DNA of 57,972 nucleotides from Bryobacterales bacterium (GTDB lineage Bacteria; Acidobacteriota; Terriglobia; Bryobacterales; Bryobacteraceae): contig PLOR01000049.1 in assembly GCA_003142185.1 (NCBI GenBank), forward strand, positions 1 to 57,972, written 5' to 3'. This document shows, one piece after another, positions 7,774 through 16,276 of this stretch. A program made the translations under genes and the position numbers. The notes beneath the pieces are model-generated. The model did no database searches and had not been told where the DNA came from. It was given only the letters and a program-made list of their open reading frames with translations. How positions within the stretch are numbered: the first letter of the stretch is position 1; each line of letters begins with the position of its first letter.

Positions 7774-10700
7774 CTAATCCACGGGGACCACGGCGCCGGG
7801 AGCGGCTAAGATCCCTTCACTGACCATCAATTCACTGATCGTGATCTCCACCGTATTCCCGGTGACGAGGTCGAGCTTGAATAGTCTTGGTCGTGACGGC
7901 GGTAACGATGAATAGGGTACCGCGGCGGTAGCGTACCAGGCCTCGCGCTCCGAAGCGACCGCTACGGCGGTCACGCGTGACAGTTCGGGCGCCTGGCAAA
8001 CGATCGTTTGAGCGCCATCGTGGCCGGGACTACCGCGGCCGATACGGAGGATTTCTCCAAACCAGCCATTGCCGCTCCATTCACGGTCTCCCACGATCAA
8101 GTCCCCGCGCAGCGTAATGCCGAGCGCTACGGGATCCTCAAGATGGCCGTAGCGGGCTGCGGACGCGAAGGTTCGGGTTTTGGCGTCGAACCGGACAATT
8201 TCGGCGGGTCCGCCCTCGCCTGGCCAAGACAACGAGAGATAATAATCGCCGGCCGCGGAGTGGACGATTTTCCCGGGCCGGGCAAACGACTCGGTTCGGG
8301 CCAGCAAGGTCTGCCGGCCAGTCTCCCGATCGACGCCGATGAGCCGGGAGGAGAATTCATCCGCGTCCACCAGGATCAGGTGTCCGTCATGATAGGCGAG
8401 CGCGGCGGGATGGCGCAGGAGTCCCCCGCAGGTGACCGGTTTTTGCAGCCAACGTCCCGCGTCGTGCCGCAGCCGCACAATTCCTCCGGAGCCGGAAAAG
8501 CTGCGGTCGACCACGTAGATTTCGGTTCGCGATGCGAGAGCCACATCGACCATGTCAGTCAGATAGCCGCCGGAAGCCAGAACGTTCATCTCCAGCGAAC
8601 CCTGCGAAAATGCCAACAACTTCCCCGGGACGGCGCCGGCCTTGCGATTGGCGATGAGAAGATCTCCGGCACGCAACCGCGAAGGCGAGGATCCCTCACT
8701 GACGCGTTCGACCGATTCGGTGCAGGCCGGGTCGGCCCATTCGTCCGGCATGCCGGCGGGCGGGATGCTCATGGTCAGCCGCAGCGCTTCGGTAGCCTGG
8801 CTACGCAGGGCATTCGATTCCGCGGCGGCGCCGTCCTTGGCCGCTATCAGGGCACGACGGTGCAGAGCGATGGCGAGTTCCCTTCGCGCCTGGAGGTTTT
8901 CGGGGTCGCGAGCAATGGCCTCTTCCGCCAGTTCGGCGGCGCTCGAGAACTCCCGTTCCGCGTCCGGCATTCGCGCCAACTGCAGGTCGGCCAAACCCAG
9001 GGAGAGGCGCGCGCCGGTAACCGCGCGCCAGATCCGGATGTTCCGGTTGCCGGTCCGCGCCAGCCGGTCGAGCGCTGCTACAGCCTCCGAATATGTGACT
9101 ACCCCAACCGCGGGAGGTTCCATACCGGCACGGAGAACGAGGCCGAGCGCCGAATCGAGCGGCCGCTTCGCTTCCTTCTCTGGCGGCAACAAGCGGAGTG
9201 CCTCGCGATATTGGGCGCTCGAATCCCCGGCATCGCCCAGCAGTTCGTATATCATGCCCATCCGGCTGTGGGCAAGGGCCGCGGTAATCGGGTATTCTCC
9301 GATCCACGGGGAGATCTCTCCGAGCGCCCCGTGGTACCACTCCGCAGCCTCCTCCGGATCTCGGCTGAGAGCCGGATGGCTGTAGGTGTCGCCCAGTCCC
9401 AAGCAAACTCTGGCGCGGATATCAGCGCATCGCGCATTGGATCGGCCGCGTACGAGATCGAACGCGCGGTGGTAATCCGCGCGCGCCTCCTCCACGCGCC
9501 CGAGACTCGCTCCGTATGGGTTGCCGAGCAGATCGGCAATTGTCAGCAGAGCGTCTGCCAGGTCTGGAACCAGTTCGGGGTGTTGCGACACCTTGGGAGA
9601 AACGCTCTCAATGGTGTTGGATACCTGATCGGCCAGAGTGGCGCGGGCGCGGGCCGATTCCGGGAGCTCCTCGGGAAGCGTCAAAATGAGCGGGTTGATG
9701 ATGGCCCTCAGCTCATCCACGTACTCTGCTTCCCGAATGCGCATGACACGCCGGCCGTACCATGACGAAAAGCCGAGAACCAACATTACGATCAGGCACA
9801 CCACCGCCAGCTCGGCCGCTGCCCGCCGATGACGCCTAAACAATTTGCCGGCCCGCTCAGCCCGCGTGGAACGCCTGGCCTTGACCACTTCGCCCGCCAG
9901 GTACCGATGTAGATCGTCGCTGAGTTCGTCCACGGACTTATAGCGGTCCTTGGGATCGTGCGCCAGCGTCTTCAATACGATGCTGTCGAGGTCGCCGCGA
10001 AGGTACTGCGCGAAGAGCACGTCGTCGCGAGTCGCCCCGCTTTTCAAACGGGCCTTGCTGGGAGGCGTGGGGGGTTGTTCGGCGATTCTCTGGCTAAGCT
10101 GCGCCCAGGGATAGTCGGGGTTGTCGAACGGCAGAGTCCCGGTCAAAGATTCGTAGAGGACCACGCCGAGAGAGTAAATGTCGGTAGAGGTTGTCAGAGG
10201 AGCACCCGCCAACTGCTCAGGGCTGGCGTAATTAGGACTGAGCGGCCGGATGCCGCGGGTGGTACGCCCGGTGCGCGTCTTGCGGTCCGGCTCGATCAGC
10301 CGCGCGATCCCGAAATCCAGAATTCGCGGCGAGCCGCCGGCGTCCACCAGAATGTTGGTGGGCTTCAGATCGCAGTGAACCACCAGGTTGCGATGAATAT
10401 ACTGGACAGCCCGGCAACACTCGAGAATCAGCCGCACGATCTCGGGCGACGCCAGTTTCTTGTCGAAGCAGTAGTTGTGAATCGGGGTGCCGTCGACATA
10501 ATCCATCACCAGGTACGGCCAGCCGGTCGCGGTGACGCCCTTGTCGATGATTCGCGCAATGTTGGGGTGTTCAAAGGTCGCCAGGATGTCACACTCACGG
10601 TCGAACCTTTCCTGCTGGCCGGCGATGAAAGCCGAAGCGATCACTTTGATGGCGAAGCGCCGGGGACTATGCAAGCCGGCGTGCTCTGCCAGGTACACCA

Positions 10701-10986
10701 GGCTGGTTCCGCCTTGCCCGATATGCCGCAGCACCCGATACCGGCCTACGATGTCGCCGGCGATCAAGGGTGCGGCAAGTTGTGGGCTTCCCGCCAACTG
10801 TTCCGCCGCGCTGACATCCAGCAGCGAATCGTCGTCCGCGGCCGCGTCGAGCATCTTGAGGATCTGATCGCGCAGTTCTGAATTTCCGCCGCACTCGCGT
10901 TCCAGCAGCACGATCCGCTCTTCCGGACCCAGTTCCAGCGCGTCGGAGAAGATCCCTTTGCACCGGTCCCACTCGATCGAGTTCAT
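7774..10986 (-). CDS. Ser/Thr kinase with TPR region and C-terminal beta-propeller-like domain
   Basis: The 1070-residue protein starts at ATG 10986, which overlaps the sigma-factor TGA. The N-terminal segment (MNSIEWDRCKGIFSDALEL) is typical of acidobacterial sigma-linked kinases. The kinase domain (about 85-360) keeps the glycine loop GQGGTSLVY, Lys in FAIKVI, the catalytic Asp in VVHCDLKPTNIL, DFGIAR and YASPEQ. The Arg of HRD is Cys, so regulation by activation-loop phosphorylation may differ. A membrane segment (LAVVCLIVMLVLGFSSWY) lies at about 392-412. A helical TPR-like region (about 430-770) and repeated beta blades resembling NHL/SMP-30 propellers (about 800-1060) follow and should be periplasmic. 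It may phosphorylate or regulate the partner sigma factor. Confidence 0.88.
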   Translation of the reverse strand: MNSIEWDRCKGIFSDALELGPEERIVLLERECGGNSELRDQILKMLDAAADDDSLLDVSAAEQLAGSPQLAAPLIAGDIVGRYRVLRHIGQGGTSLVYLAEHAGLHSPRRFAIKVIASAFIAGQQERFDRECDILATFEHPNIARIIDKGVTATGWPYLVMDYVDGTPIHNYCFDKKLASPEIVRLILECCRAVQYIHRNLVVHCDLKPTNILVDAGGSPRILDFGIARLIEPDRKTRTGRTTRGIRPLSPNYASPEQLAGAPLTTSTDIYSLGVVLYESLTGTLPFDNPDYPWAQLSQRIAEQPPTPPSKARLKSGATRDDVLFAQYLRGDLDSIVLKTLAHDPKDRYKSVDELSDDLHRYLAGEVVKARRSTRAERAGKLFRRHRRAAAELAVVCLIVMLVLGFSSWYGRRVMRIREAEYVDELRAIINPLILTLPEELPESARARATLADQVSNTIESVSPKVSQHPELVPDLADALLTIADLLGNPYGASLGRVEEARADYHRAFDLVRGRSNARCADIRARVCLGLGDTYSHPALSRDPEEAAEWYHGALGEISPWIGEYPITAALAHSRMGMIYELLGDAGDSSAQYREALRLLPPEKEAKRPLDSALGLVLRAGMEPPAVGVVTYSEAVAALDRLARTGNRNIRIWRAVTGARLSLGLADLQLARMPDAEREFSSAAELAEEAIARDPENLQARRELAIALHRRALIAAKDGAAAESNALRSQATEALRLTMSIPPAGMPDEWADPACTESVERVSEGSSPSRLRAGDLLIANRKAGAVPGKLLAFSQGSLEMNVLASGGYLTDMVDVALASRTEIYVVDRSFSGSGGIVRLRHDAGRWLQKPVTCGGLLRHPAALAYHDGHLILVDADEFSSRLIGVDRETGRQTLLARTESFARPGKIVHSAAGDYYLSLSWPGEGGPAEIVRFDAKTRTFASAARYGHLEDPVALGITLRGDLIVGDREWSGNGWFGEILRIGRGSPGHDGAQTIVCQAPELSRVTAVAVASEREAWYATAAVPYSSLPPSRPRLFKLDLVTGNTVEITISELMVSEGILAAPGAVVPVD

Positions 10987-11549
10987 TCGGGCATGCGCAT
11001 TTCGGTGCGGAACCAAACCCGCGCGACCGTCCAGTCGCGCCGCGCCTGGTCGTAGGAAATGCCCAGCACGACCGCTGCTTCCTCCGTCGTGAGACCGCCG
11101 AAATAACGCAATTCGACGAGCTTCGCCAAGCGGCCATCCCAACCGGACAGCCTAGTGAGAAGCTCGTCCACCGCGATGATATTCTCAATTCGCTGCGCTT
11201 GAAACCCGGGCTCGGGTATCGAATCCAGCGTCAGCACATGCACCGGGTTTCCCCGTTTCAGCGCGCTGCGCCGCCGGGCATGATCCACCAGGATGCGGCG
11301 CATGCTTTGGCAGGCTACCGCCATAAAGTGATTCTTATCGGTCCAGTTAGCGCCATCCTGCTGACACAGCTTTAAGTAAACTTCGTGAATCAGAGCCGTG
11401 GGCTGCAGCGTGCCCCCTCGTTCGCGGCTCATGAGGCGACCGGCTAGCCGCCTCAGTTCCGTATATAACTCAACGATGAGTTGCTGCGACTCTAAAGGAG
11501 CCGCCTGCTCGGGCTGTGAAGACTCGGACTGACCCGCGGGCTCATCCAT
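10983..11549 (-). CDS. ECF-family RNA polymerase sigma factor
   Basis: A 188-residue sigma-70-like protein of the acidobacterial/planctomycete ECF type. Region 2 is visible in LIVELYTELRRLAGRLMSRE and MAVACQSMRRILVDHARRR, and region 4 in VELRYFGGLTTEEAAVVLG with its recognition helix. No anti-sigma gene is adjacent; instead the downstream kinase start overlaps the stop, an arrangement repeatedly seen in this phylum. Kinase control of the sigma is therefore likely but not shown. The ATG at 11549 has only a weak ribosome site. The roughly 250 bp upstream hold the terminator of the preceding gene and presumably the promoter. Confidence 0.92.
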   Translation of the reverse strand: MDEPAGQSESSQPEQAAPLESQQLIVELYTELRRLAGRLMSRERGGTLQPTALIHEVYLKLCQQDGANWTDKNHFMAVACQSMRRILVDHARRRSALKRGNPVHVLTLDSIPEPGFQAQRIENIIAVDELLTRLSGWDGRLAKLVELRYFGGLTTEEAAVVLGISYDQARRDWTVARVWFRTEMRMPE

Positions 11550-11755
11550 GTCCGAATAATAATATCACGTAAGTAATCATCCGACATAGATATCTGGGAC
11601 GTACTGAATTGCGAGCAAACCGGTTACAGACGCTCAACCAATCGGCAGGATGTTTTTCTTAAGGTTTTTTCTTATGTTGCAAAGAACAACAGAGGCAGGA
11701 GCCGAAAGGGAAACGTTACCCGTAGGTGCCTGGGGGCGACGCCCGCGAAAAGAGC

Positions 11756-11788
11756 GGGGCAGCCGGCACAAAACCCGCCGTCTGCCCC
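11756..11788 (-). terminator. Hairpin downstream of the exported repeat protein gene
   Basis: GGGGCAG and CTGCCCC, extended inward by a GCCGGC/GCCG pairing, form a long GC-rich hairpin just past the stop at 11803. On the minus strand CTCTTTTCG follows. It probably separates transcription of this gene from the sigma-kinase operon. Confidence 0.55.
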
Positions 11789-11802
11789 ATCGGGATTAGC
11801 TG

Positions 11803-13965
11803 CTACTGCACTTCGCTGACGTCACCGTCGGTGAAGATAACCTTGCAATCGGAGTACACATACATCTTCTTCAATCCGCCCAGGAACGACACTTGGAGCG
11901 GTTGTCCCAAAGCCGCCACAACCTGGCTTTCGGTCATGCCGGCGGAGACGGCTGCCTGGGTCCTGACCGGCGCCGCAGCCCGCACGATGGGTGCAGTGGG
12001 TGCTCCGGACACTTCTACCTCGCTCACTTCGCCATCGGTAAACGTTATCTTCCCGGACGGGTATTCGTAGACCTTCTTCAAGCCACCCATGAAGGCAGCG
12101 CTCAGCGGCTGCCCTAAAATGTCGATCACCCGGCGTTCCGTCTGGCCTGTCTGTATGGATGCCAGACGTGAATCGGCTGCTGGCGCAGGCGGTTCCGGTA
12201 GCGGGCTGGGGGACGGCTCGGCGCGGTATTCGGCGATGACTGCTTTTTCCATCTGGTCCGCCTGGCGGGACGTCTCAGCGATCACGTTGGCCGCGTCGGG
12301 GTCGGGCTGGATCGATGAGGCAAAGGCCGTGAGCGTGGGCGCGCCGGCGGCTTCAGCAGGCAAACTCGGCAGGTTGTTCGATCCTTGGCCCGCGCGCAAG
12401 GCTTCCAGACCTCGGTCGATAGTTTCCCTCATGTTGTTGTGCATCTCGACCAAGTCGGCGAGGGAAAGAGAGACGGTGCTGTTCACCGGGCAGTCCGAGG
12501 TCTTGCTGGCTCGAACCAGGACGTGGACTTCGCTCCCGCTCTGCGGCAGACCTCCGTTGATCTGAATGGCGTCTCCCGCGCCGATGACGCAGGATTCCTG
12601 AGTGCCGAGGTTCTGCACTTCCAGGTTGTCGCCGGCCAGGAAGAGGTGCGCGCCGTTTTCGGCGAGCGACTGAGGCAGCGCTTGAGCGCTCTGCTGCGGC
12701 GACTGTGCTTCGCTCTGGGCTTCCGCGAGTTGCCGCCTGACTTCAGCCTCAATCATGTTCTTGACGTCGTCCGGCATCGCTTGAGCAGCCTGCCCAGCCT
12801 GCGGAGCGTCGGCGTCCGCGGGATTCGAGTCGATTGCGGAGTCGGCATCGTGGGTTTCTTCCTTATCCTGAAACGCCGCTTGCAGGCTGTTGGCAAGCAT
12901 GAAATCAGTCAGCCAGAACGAGGGCGCGGGATAGCTATTCCAGGGCCGGAAATAAGGGCCGTAGGCGGCGAACCACGGCGAGCCGCCCCAACCCCACGGA
13001 TAATTCACCGAAACGCCCCACGGACCGAGGGCCCAGCCATAGAAGCCAACCGGGTAGTACCCCAGCGGGGCATAGAAATTCAGCATGACGCCGTTGTAGA
13101 GAAACGGCCGGTAGGCGTGCACATAGGCGACGCCATTCACATAATAGGTACGCTGAACGAAGCTCCGGCCACCCACCCGGACGCTCCGCTGAACGTAGCC
13201 ATGCCCGGCGCCGCGAGCCACCACAGTCCTGTCTCCCCGGCGCGCTACGACGGTGCGCGTACCACCGCCCGGGCGGCGGATCACGGTGCCGCCCCGCTGC
13301 ACTTGGGTCACATGCCCGTCCTGGATATGCGCCACGGTTTGCTTGTCGCGCGTTTGATAGGTTGCTGGGCCACGGCCGCCCTTAGCCTGGGAGCCGGCGC
13401 CGGTATTCGGCTTCGAACCCGCTGTAGTCGCAGGTTTTGGGGCGCGAGTTGCACCGGAGCCAGCCGGTGCAGGCTTACCGGACCCCGTCGGGCCCGCCGT
13501 ACTGGGGTTCTTCGGTGTGCCCTTGCCGGAGCCCCCGGAGCCCTTGGGAGAGGGAGTTTTCGAAGTAGCCTGGCTAGGCGTCTTCGTTGGTGGGGCCGTC
13601 GAAGGCTTGGGGGAGGCCGGCGTATGGCTGGCGCGAGGAGCCGGCGCGGCAGTCTTTGGGGTAACCGCCTTCGGCGTAGCCGTTTTCGGAGTAGCCGTCC
13701 TTGGGGTTGCCGTTTTCGGAGTAGCTGTCTTTGGCGTGGACACCCTTGGCGTGGACACCCTCGGCGTGGACACTCTCGGCACGGAAGGCACTCGCGGAAC
13801 CACGACCGGCGGTGACGAGTAGGCCAACGTCAGACCAGAGACGACGCTGCCAGGCAGCGCGGATTGCCACCCGGCAGGATTGGATTGAGCATGCAAAGCG
13901 GATGCAGCCGCGAAGACGAACAAACCGGCGCTAAGGCACCCGCTGAAAACAGTTGATCGGCACAT
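11803..13965 (-). CDS. Exported Pro/Thr-rich repeat protein with two BamE/SmpA-like domains
   Basis: This 720-residue protein starts at ATG 13965 with a GGAGG ribosome site. A signal peptide (LSAGLFVFAAASALHAQ) leads to a low-complexity stretch at about 40-160 made of TPKTA and TPRVS-type pentapeptides, then Pro, Gly and Ser-rich linkers. A Tyr/Trp/Gly-rich block at about 280-350 (NYPWGWGGSPWFAAYGP) resembles surface or wall-associated segments. The C-terminus carries two tandem copies of a BamE/SmpA-like fold, one beginning TGQTERRVIDILGQPL and the other GMTESQVVAALGQPL, each ending in a TFTDG or IFTDG turn. It is divergent from the FHA-protease operon and may share its regulation. The function is unknown, probably envelope structure. 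Confidence 0.8.
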   Translation of the reverse strand: MCRSTVFSGCLSAGLFVFAAASALHAQSNPAGWQSALPGSVVSGLTLAYSSPPVVVPRVPSVPRVSTPRVSTPRVSTPKTATPKTATPRTATPKTATPKAVTPKTAAPAPRASHTPASPKPSTAPPTKTPSQATSKTPSPKGSGGSGKGTPKNPSTAGPTGSGKPAPAGSGATRAPKPATTAGSKPNTGAGSQAKGGRGPATYQTRDKQTVAHIQDGHVTQVQRGGTVIRRPGGGTRTVVARRGDRTVVARGAGHGYVQRSVRVGGRSFVQRTYYVNGVAYVHAYRPFLYNGVMLNFYAPLGYYPVGFYGWALGPWGVSVNYPWGWGGSPWFAAYGPYFRPWNSYPAPSFWLTDFMLANSLQAAFQDKEETHDADSAIDSNPADADAPQAGQAAQAMPDDVKNMIEAEVRRQLAEAQSEAQSPQQSAQALPQSLAENGAHLFLAGDNLEVQNLGTQESCVIGAGDAIQINGGLPQSGSEVHVLVRASKTSDCPVNSTVSLSLADLVEMHNNMRETIDRGLEALRAGQGSNNLPSLPAEAAGAPTLTAFASSIQPDPDAANVIAETSRQADQMEKAVIAEYRAEPSPSPLPEPPAPAADSRLASIQTGQTERRVIDILGQPLSAAFMGGLKKVYEYPSGKITFTDGEVSEVEVSGAPTAPIVRAAAPVRTQAAVSAGMTESQVVAALGQPLQVSFLGGLKKMYVYSDCKVIFTDGDVSEVQ

Positions 13966-14240
13966 TGCAATTTCCTCCAGCAATCGATTCTTTGTAAGGC
14001 GAACTGCTTACGCGGCCCCGCCTGACACCAACGGACGTACGGCTGAAAGCGCGAACCGGCAAGCCGATCCGCTTCCTTTGCTCGCTTTCATACCCCTAAT
14101 GGCGCAATTCGAATCGAAGTTGCGCAAAATAGCTCAAGAAAAAAACTGCAAGAAAAGTTGCGCAGCACCTGCCTTGTAACGCGCGTATATCGACGTGACA
14201 GGGGAGCGACGAGTTCCACCTGGCAAATCAAGGAGGCTAC
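13966..14240. promoter_or_regulatory. Divergent intergenic region of the kinase island
   Basis: These 275 bp separate the divergent genes at 13965 and 14241. AGTTGCGCA occurs twice, at 14118-14126 and 14156-14164, 38 bp apart in the same orientation; the first is part of the palindrome TTGCGCAA. An A-rich tract lies between them. This is a plausible regulator site for both directions. No clear -35/-10 pair could be fixed. Confidence 0.45.
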
Positions 14241-16268
14241 ATGCCGAGTATCGTCATTCGTCATTTAAGTGGGACGAAAGCCAATCAGGTGGAGGAAATC
14301 CCCCTCCAGGGTTTCCGCGAAGTTCTGATCGGGAGAGAGTCGAACGCTCAAATCCGGTTCGATGCGGATCGGGAAGACCTGGTCAGCCGCAATCACGCCC
14401 GGATCGTTCGTGATCCGGCGGATCCTAACGGGTTCCTGATAACGGACCTGGACAGCCGGAATGGGACGTTCATCAACCGCCATCGTATTTATGGTGCGTC
14501 TCGCTTGCAGCACGGCGACCGTGTACAACTGGGACCATCGGGTCCTGAATTCGTGTTTGAAGTTTCTCCCCCTCCCGCCGCGCCTCCCACGCGGCTCGCG
14601 GAGACCGTGCCTCCGACCCGACTGGCGGAGCCCGCGCCAACCCGGCCGACGGCCGACGCCGTTGGGGGCGGGGCGATGGGCGGAGGCGCTGTGCCTCCGG
14701 GTATGATGCCTGACGCTCCCCGGCCGGTGGGCCGCGCGACGGTCGAGCGGCTGGTCGGCGAAGCAGCTTCTCAGATGAAGGGCGAATCCCGCAAGACCAT
14801 GTGGATCGCCCTCATCGGCATTCTGGTGGTGCTGGGCGCAGGCGCAGGCTATTTCGTTTGGAATCGCAACCAACAGGCGGCGCGGGACTTAGCAGCCAAG
14901 GAGGAGCGGCAGCGGTTGGAACAGTCCTTCCAGCAAAGCGACGCTGCCGCGCGCGACGCCCGGGATCGCCTGGATAAGCTTGCCTACCTGATTGCGAGCG
15001 CTCGTGTCAGCAAGTCGTGGGAGGTCAAAAAGGCCCTTCCGGATCTGCTGGCACAGCAGAATCAGACCGAAAAAGAAGCTCGGGCCGCCGAAGTCATCAG
15101 ATCCGCGGCGGCGATCAGAATCGCCGGGTATGACATTCCGAAGCCGGCCCCCACTGTCGCTTCGGCAGAAATGACGCCCGAGGCGATTGATGCCGCGAAC
15201 GCCAAATCCGTCATCCTGATCGAGGCCACCTGGAAGATCACCGATACGGACACCGGCGGGCAGATCTACCTCTACCATCACCCGAACGACCTGGGAGCCT
15301 GTCCGCAGGTTTCGAAGTCCGAATACCTGCCCATGTTCGTCGAGGACGGTGGCAACCTGAGCCCGGTCCTCTCCACGCTGCCTAACGGAGGCAACAATAC
15401 GCCCATCGTCGGAACCCACTCCGGCACCGGCTTCCTGGTCAGCGGTGATGGCTTTTTCATCACCAACCGGCACGTGCTGGCGCCCTGGCGTGCTACCTGG
15501 AATGTGGCCAGCTTCACCAGGAAAAGCGCCGGGCTCAAGATCAAGAACAACAGCATCGTAGGGTGCCTTTCGGCTGCCGAATTCCCCTCCGAGTGGGTGC
15601 CTTCGGAAGGATCCAAAATGGTGGTGGATAAGATGGAGACCATGGCTGCCGCCGACACCGGCGTCGCCACCACCAGCACCTTCAGCGACCGGCTGCAGTT
15701 CAACCCGCTCAAAACTAGCGTTCAGGGCGAGGCCATCTTCAACGTGACGTTTGCCAAGACCGCGCAGCGGTATCGCGCCACCAGCGTGACGCTGTCGGAA
15801 AAGCACGATGTTGCGCTGGGCAAGGTGGACGTTCCCTCCGCTCAAAGGCCGGTCATCATGTTCAACGACGAGAATCCCATCAACCCAGGCCAGTCAGTGG
15901 TGGTGCTTGGATACCCGGCGGTTTCGGCCGACGTGTTCGCCCTCGACGTTACCCACGACATGTTCACCAACCGGGCGCATCTTTCGGTGATCGCCGACCC
16001 GACCTTGACCGACGGTCCGATCAGCAAAGTGCTGCCCTCCGGCAATGCCATACGCGGCGTGGATGGCTATATCAGCAGCGGCGAAGTCTATCAATTGGGC
16101 ATCAACACCACGGGCGCGGGCAACAGCGGCGGACCGGTGTTCGATTCCAAAGGCCGCGTGATCGCGATCTTTTACGCCGGCCGCACAGCCGGCGGCGCCA
16201 GTGCGACCTTCGCCGTACCCATTAAGTTTGCCAGGGAGTTGATCGATAACAAGCCTGTAATGCAATAG
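14241..16268 (+). CDS. FHA domain - transmembrane - trypsin-like serine protease
   Basis: A 675-residue protein. Residues about 1-105 are an FHA domain with GRESN, the phosphothreonine-binding SRNHARIV and DSRNGTFIN. A Pro-rich linker and one membrane helix (MWIALIGILVVLGAGAGYFV, about 187-207) follow, then a coiled coil (about 210-290). The C-terminal trypsin/HtrA-like protease has the triad His near 411 (FFITNRHVL), Asp523 (KHDVALGKV) and Ser629 (GAGNSGGPV). There is no PDZ domain. The topology puts the FHA domain in the cytoplasm and the protease in the periplasm. The gene heads the plus-strand block, 8 bp before a kinase gene, so it probably reads phosphothreonine made by those kinases. 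AAGGAGG precedes the start. Confidence 0.92.
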   Translation: MPSIVIRHLSGTKANQVEEIPLQGFREVLIGRESNAQIRFDADREDLVSRNHARIVRDPADPNGFLITDLDSRNGTFINRHRIYGASRLQHGDRVQLGPSGPEFVFEVSPPPAAPPTRLAETVPPTRLAEPAPTRPTADAVGGGAMGGGAVPPGMMPDAPRPVGRATVERLVGEAASQMKGESRKTMWIALIGILVVLGAGAGYFVWNRNQQAARDLAAKEERQRLEQSFQQSDAAARDARDRLDKLAYLIASARVSKSWEVKKALPDLLAQQNQTEKEARAAEVIRSAAAIRIAGYDIPKPAPTVASAEMTPEAIDAANAKSVILIEATWKITDTDTGGQIYLYHHPNDLGACPQVSKSEYLPMFVEDGGNLSPVLSTLPNGGNNTPIVGTHSGTGFLVSGDGFFITNRHVLAPWRATWNVASFTRKSAGLKIKNNSIVGCLSAAEFPSEWVPSEGSKMVVDKMETMAAADTGVATTSTFSDRLQFNPLKTSVQGEAIFNVTFAKTAQRYRATSVTLSEKHDVALGKVDVPSAQRPVIMFNDENPINPGQSVVVLGYPAVSADVFALDVTHDMFTNRAHLSVIADPTLTDGPISKVLPSGNAIRGVDGYISSGEVYQLGINTTGAGNSGGPVFDSKGRVIAIFYAGRTAGGASATFAVPIKFARELIDNKPVMQ

Positions 16269-16276
16269 GTCGTTCG

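Noticed and set aside
8008-9765. Long plus-strand open frame of 585 codons opposite the propeller kinase
   Set aside because: The minus strand encodes clear kinase and TPR motifs over the same bases. The plus frame is Arg/Gly/Gln-rich without any family pattern, as expected from high-GC antisense.
11640-11755. Riboswitch between the exported repeat gene and the sigma gene
   Set aside because: Some GGAAACG/GGGACGC-like words suggested a cyclic di-GMP aptamer, but neither strand shows the required paired elements in order.
12385-13815. Plus-strand open frame of 476 codons
   Set aside because: It is the antisense of the Thr/Pro repeat tract; its Arg-rich repeats mirror the real repeats on the minus strand.
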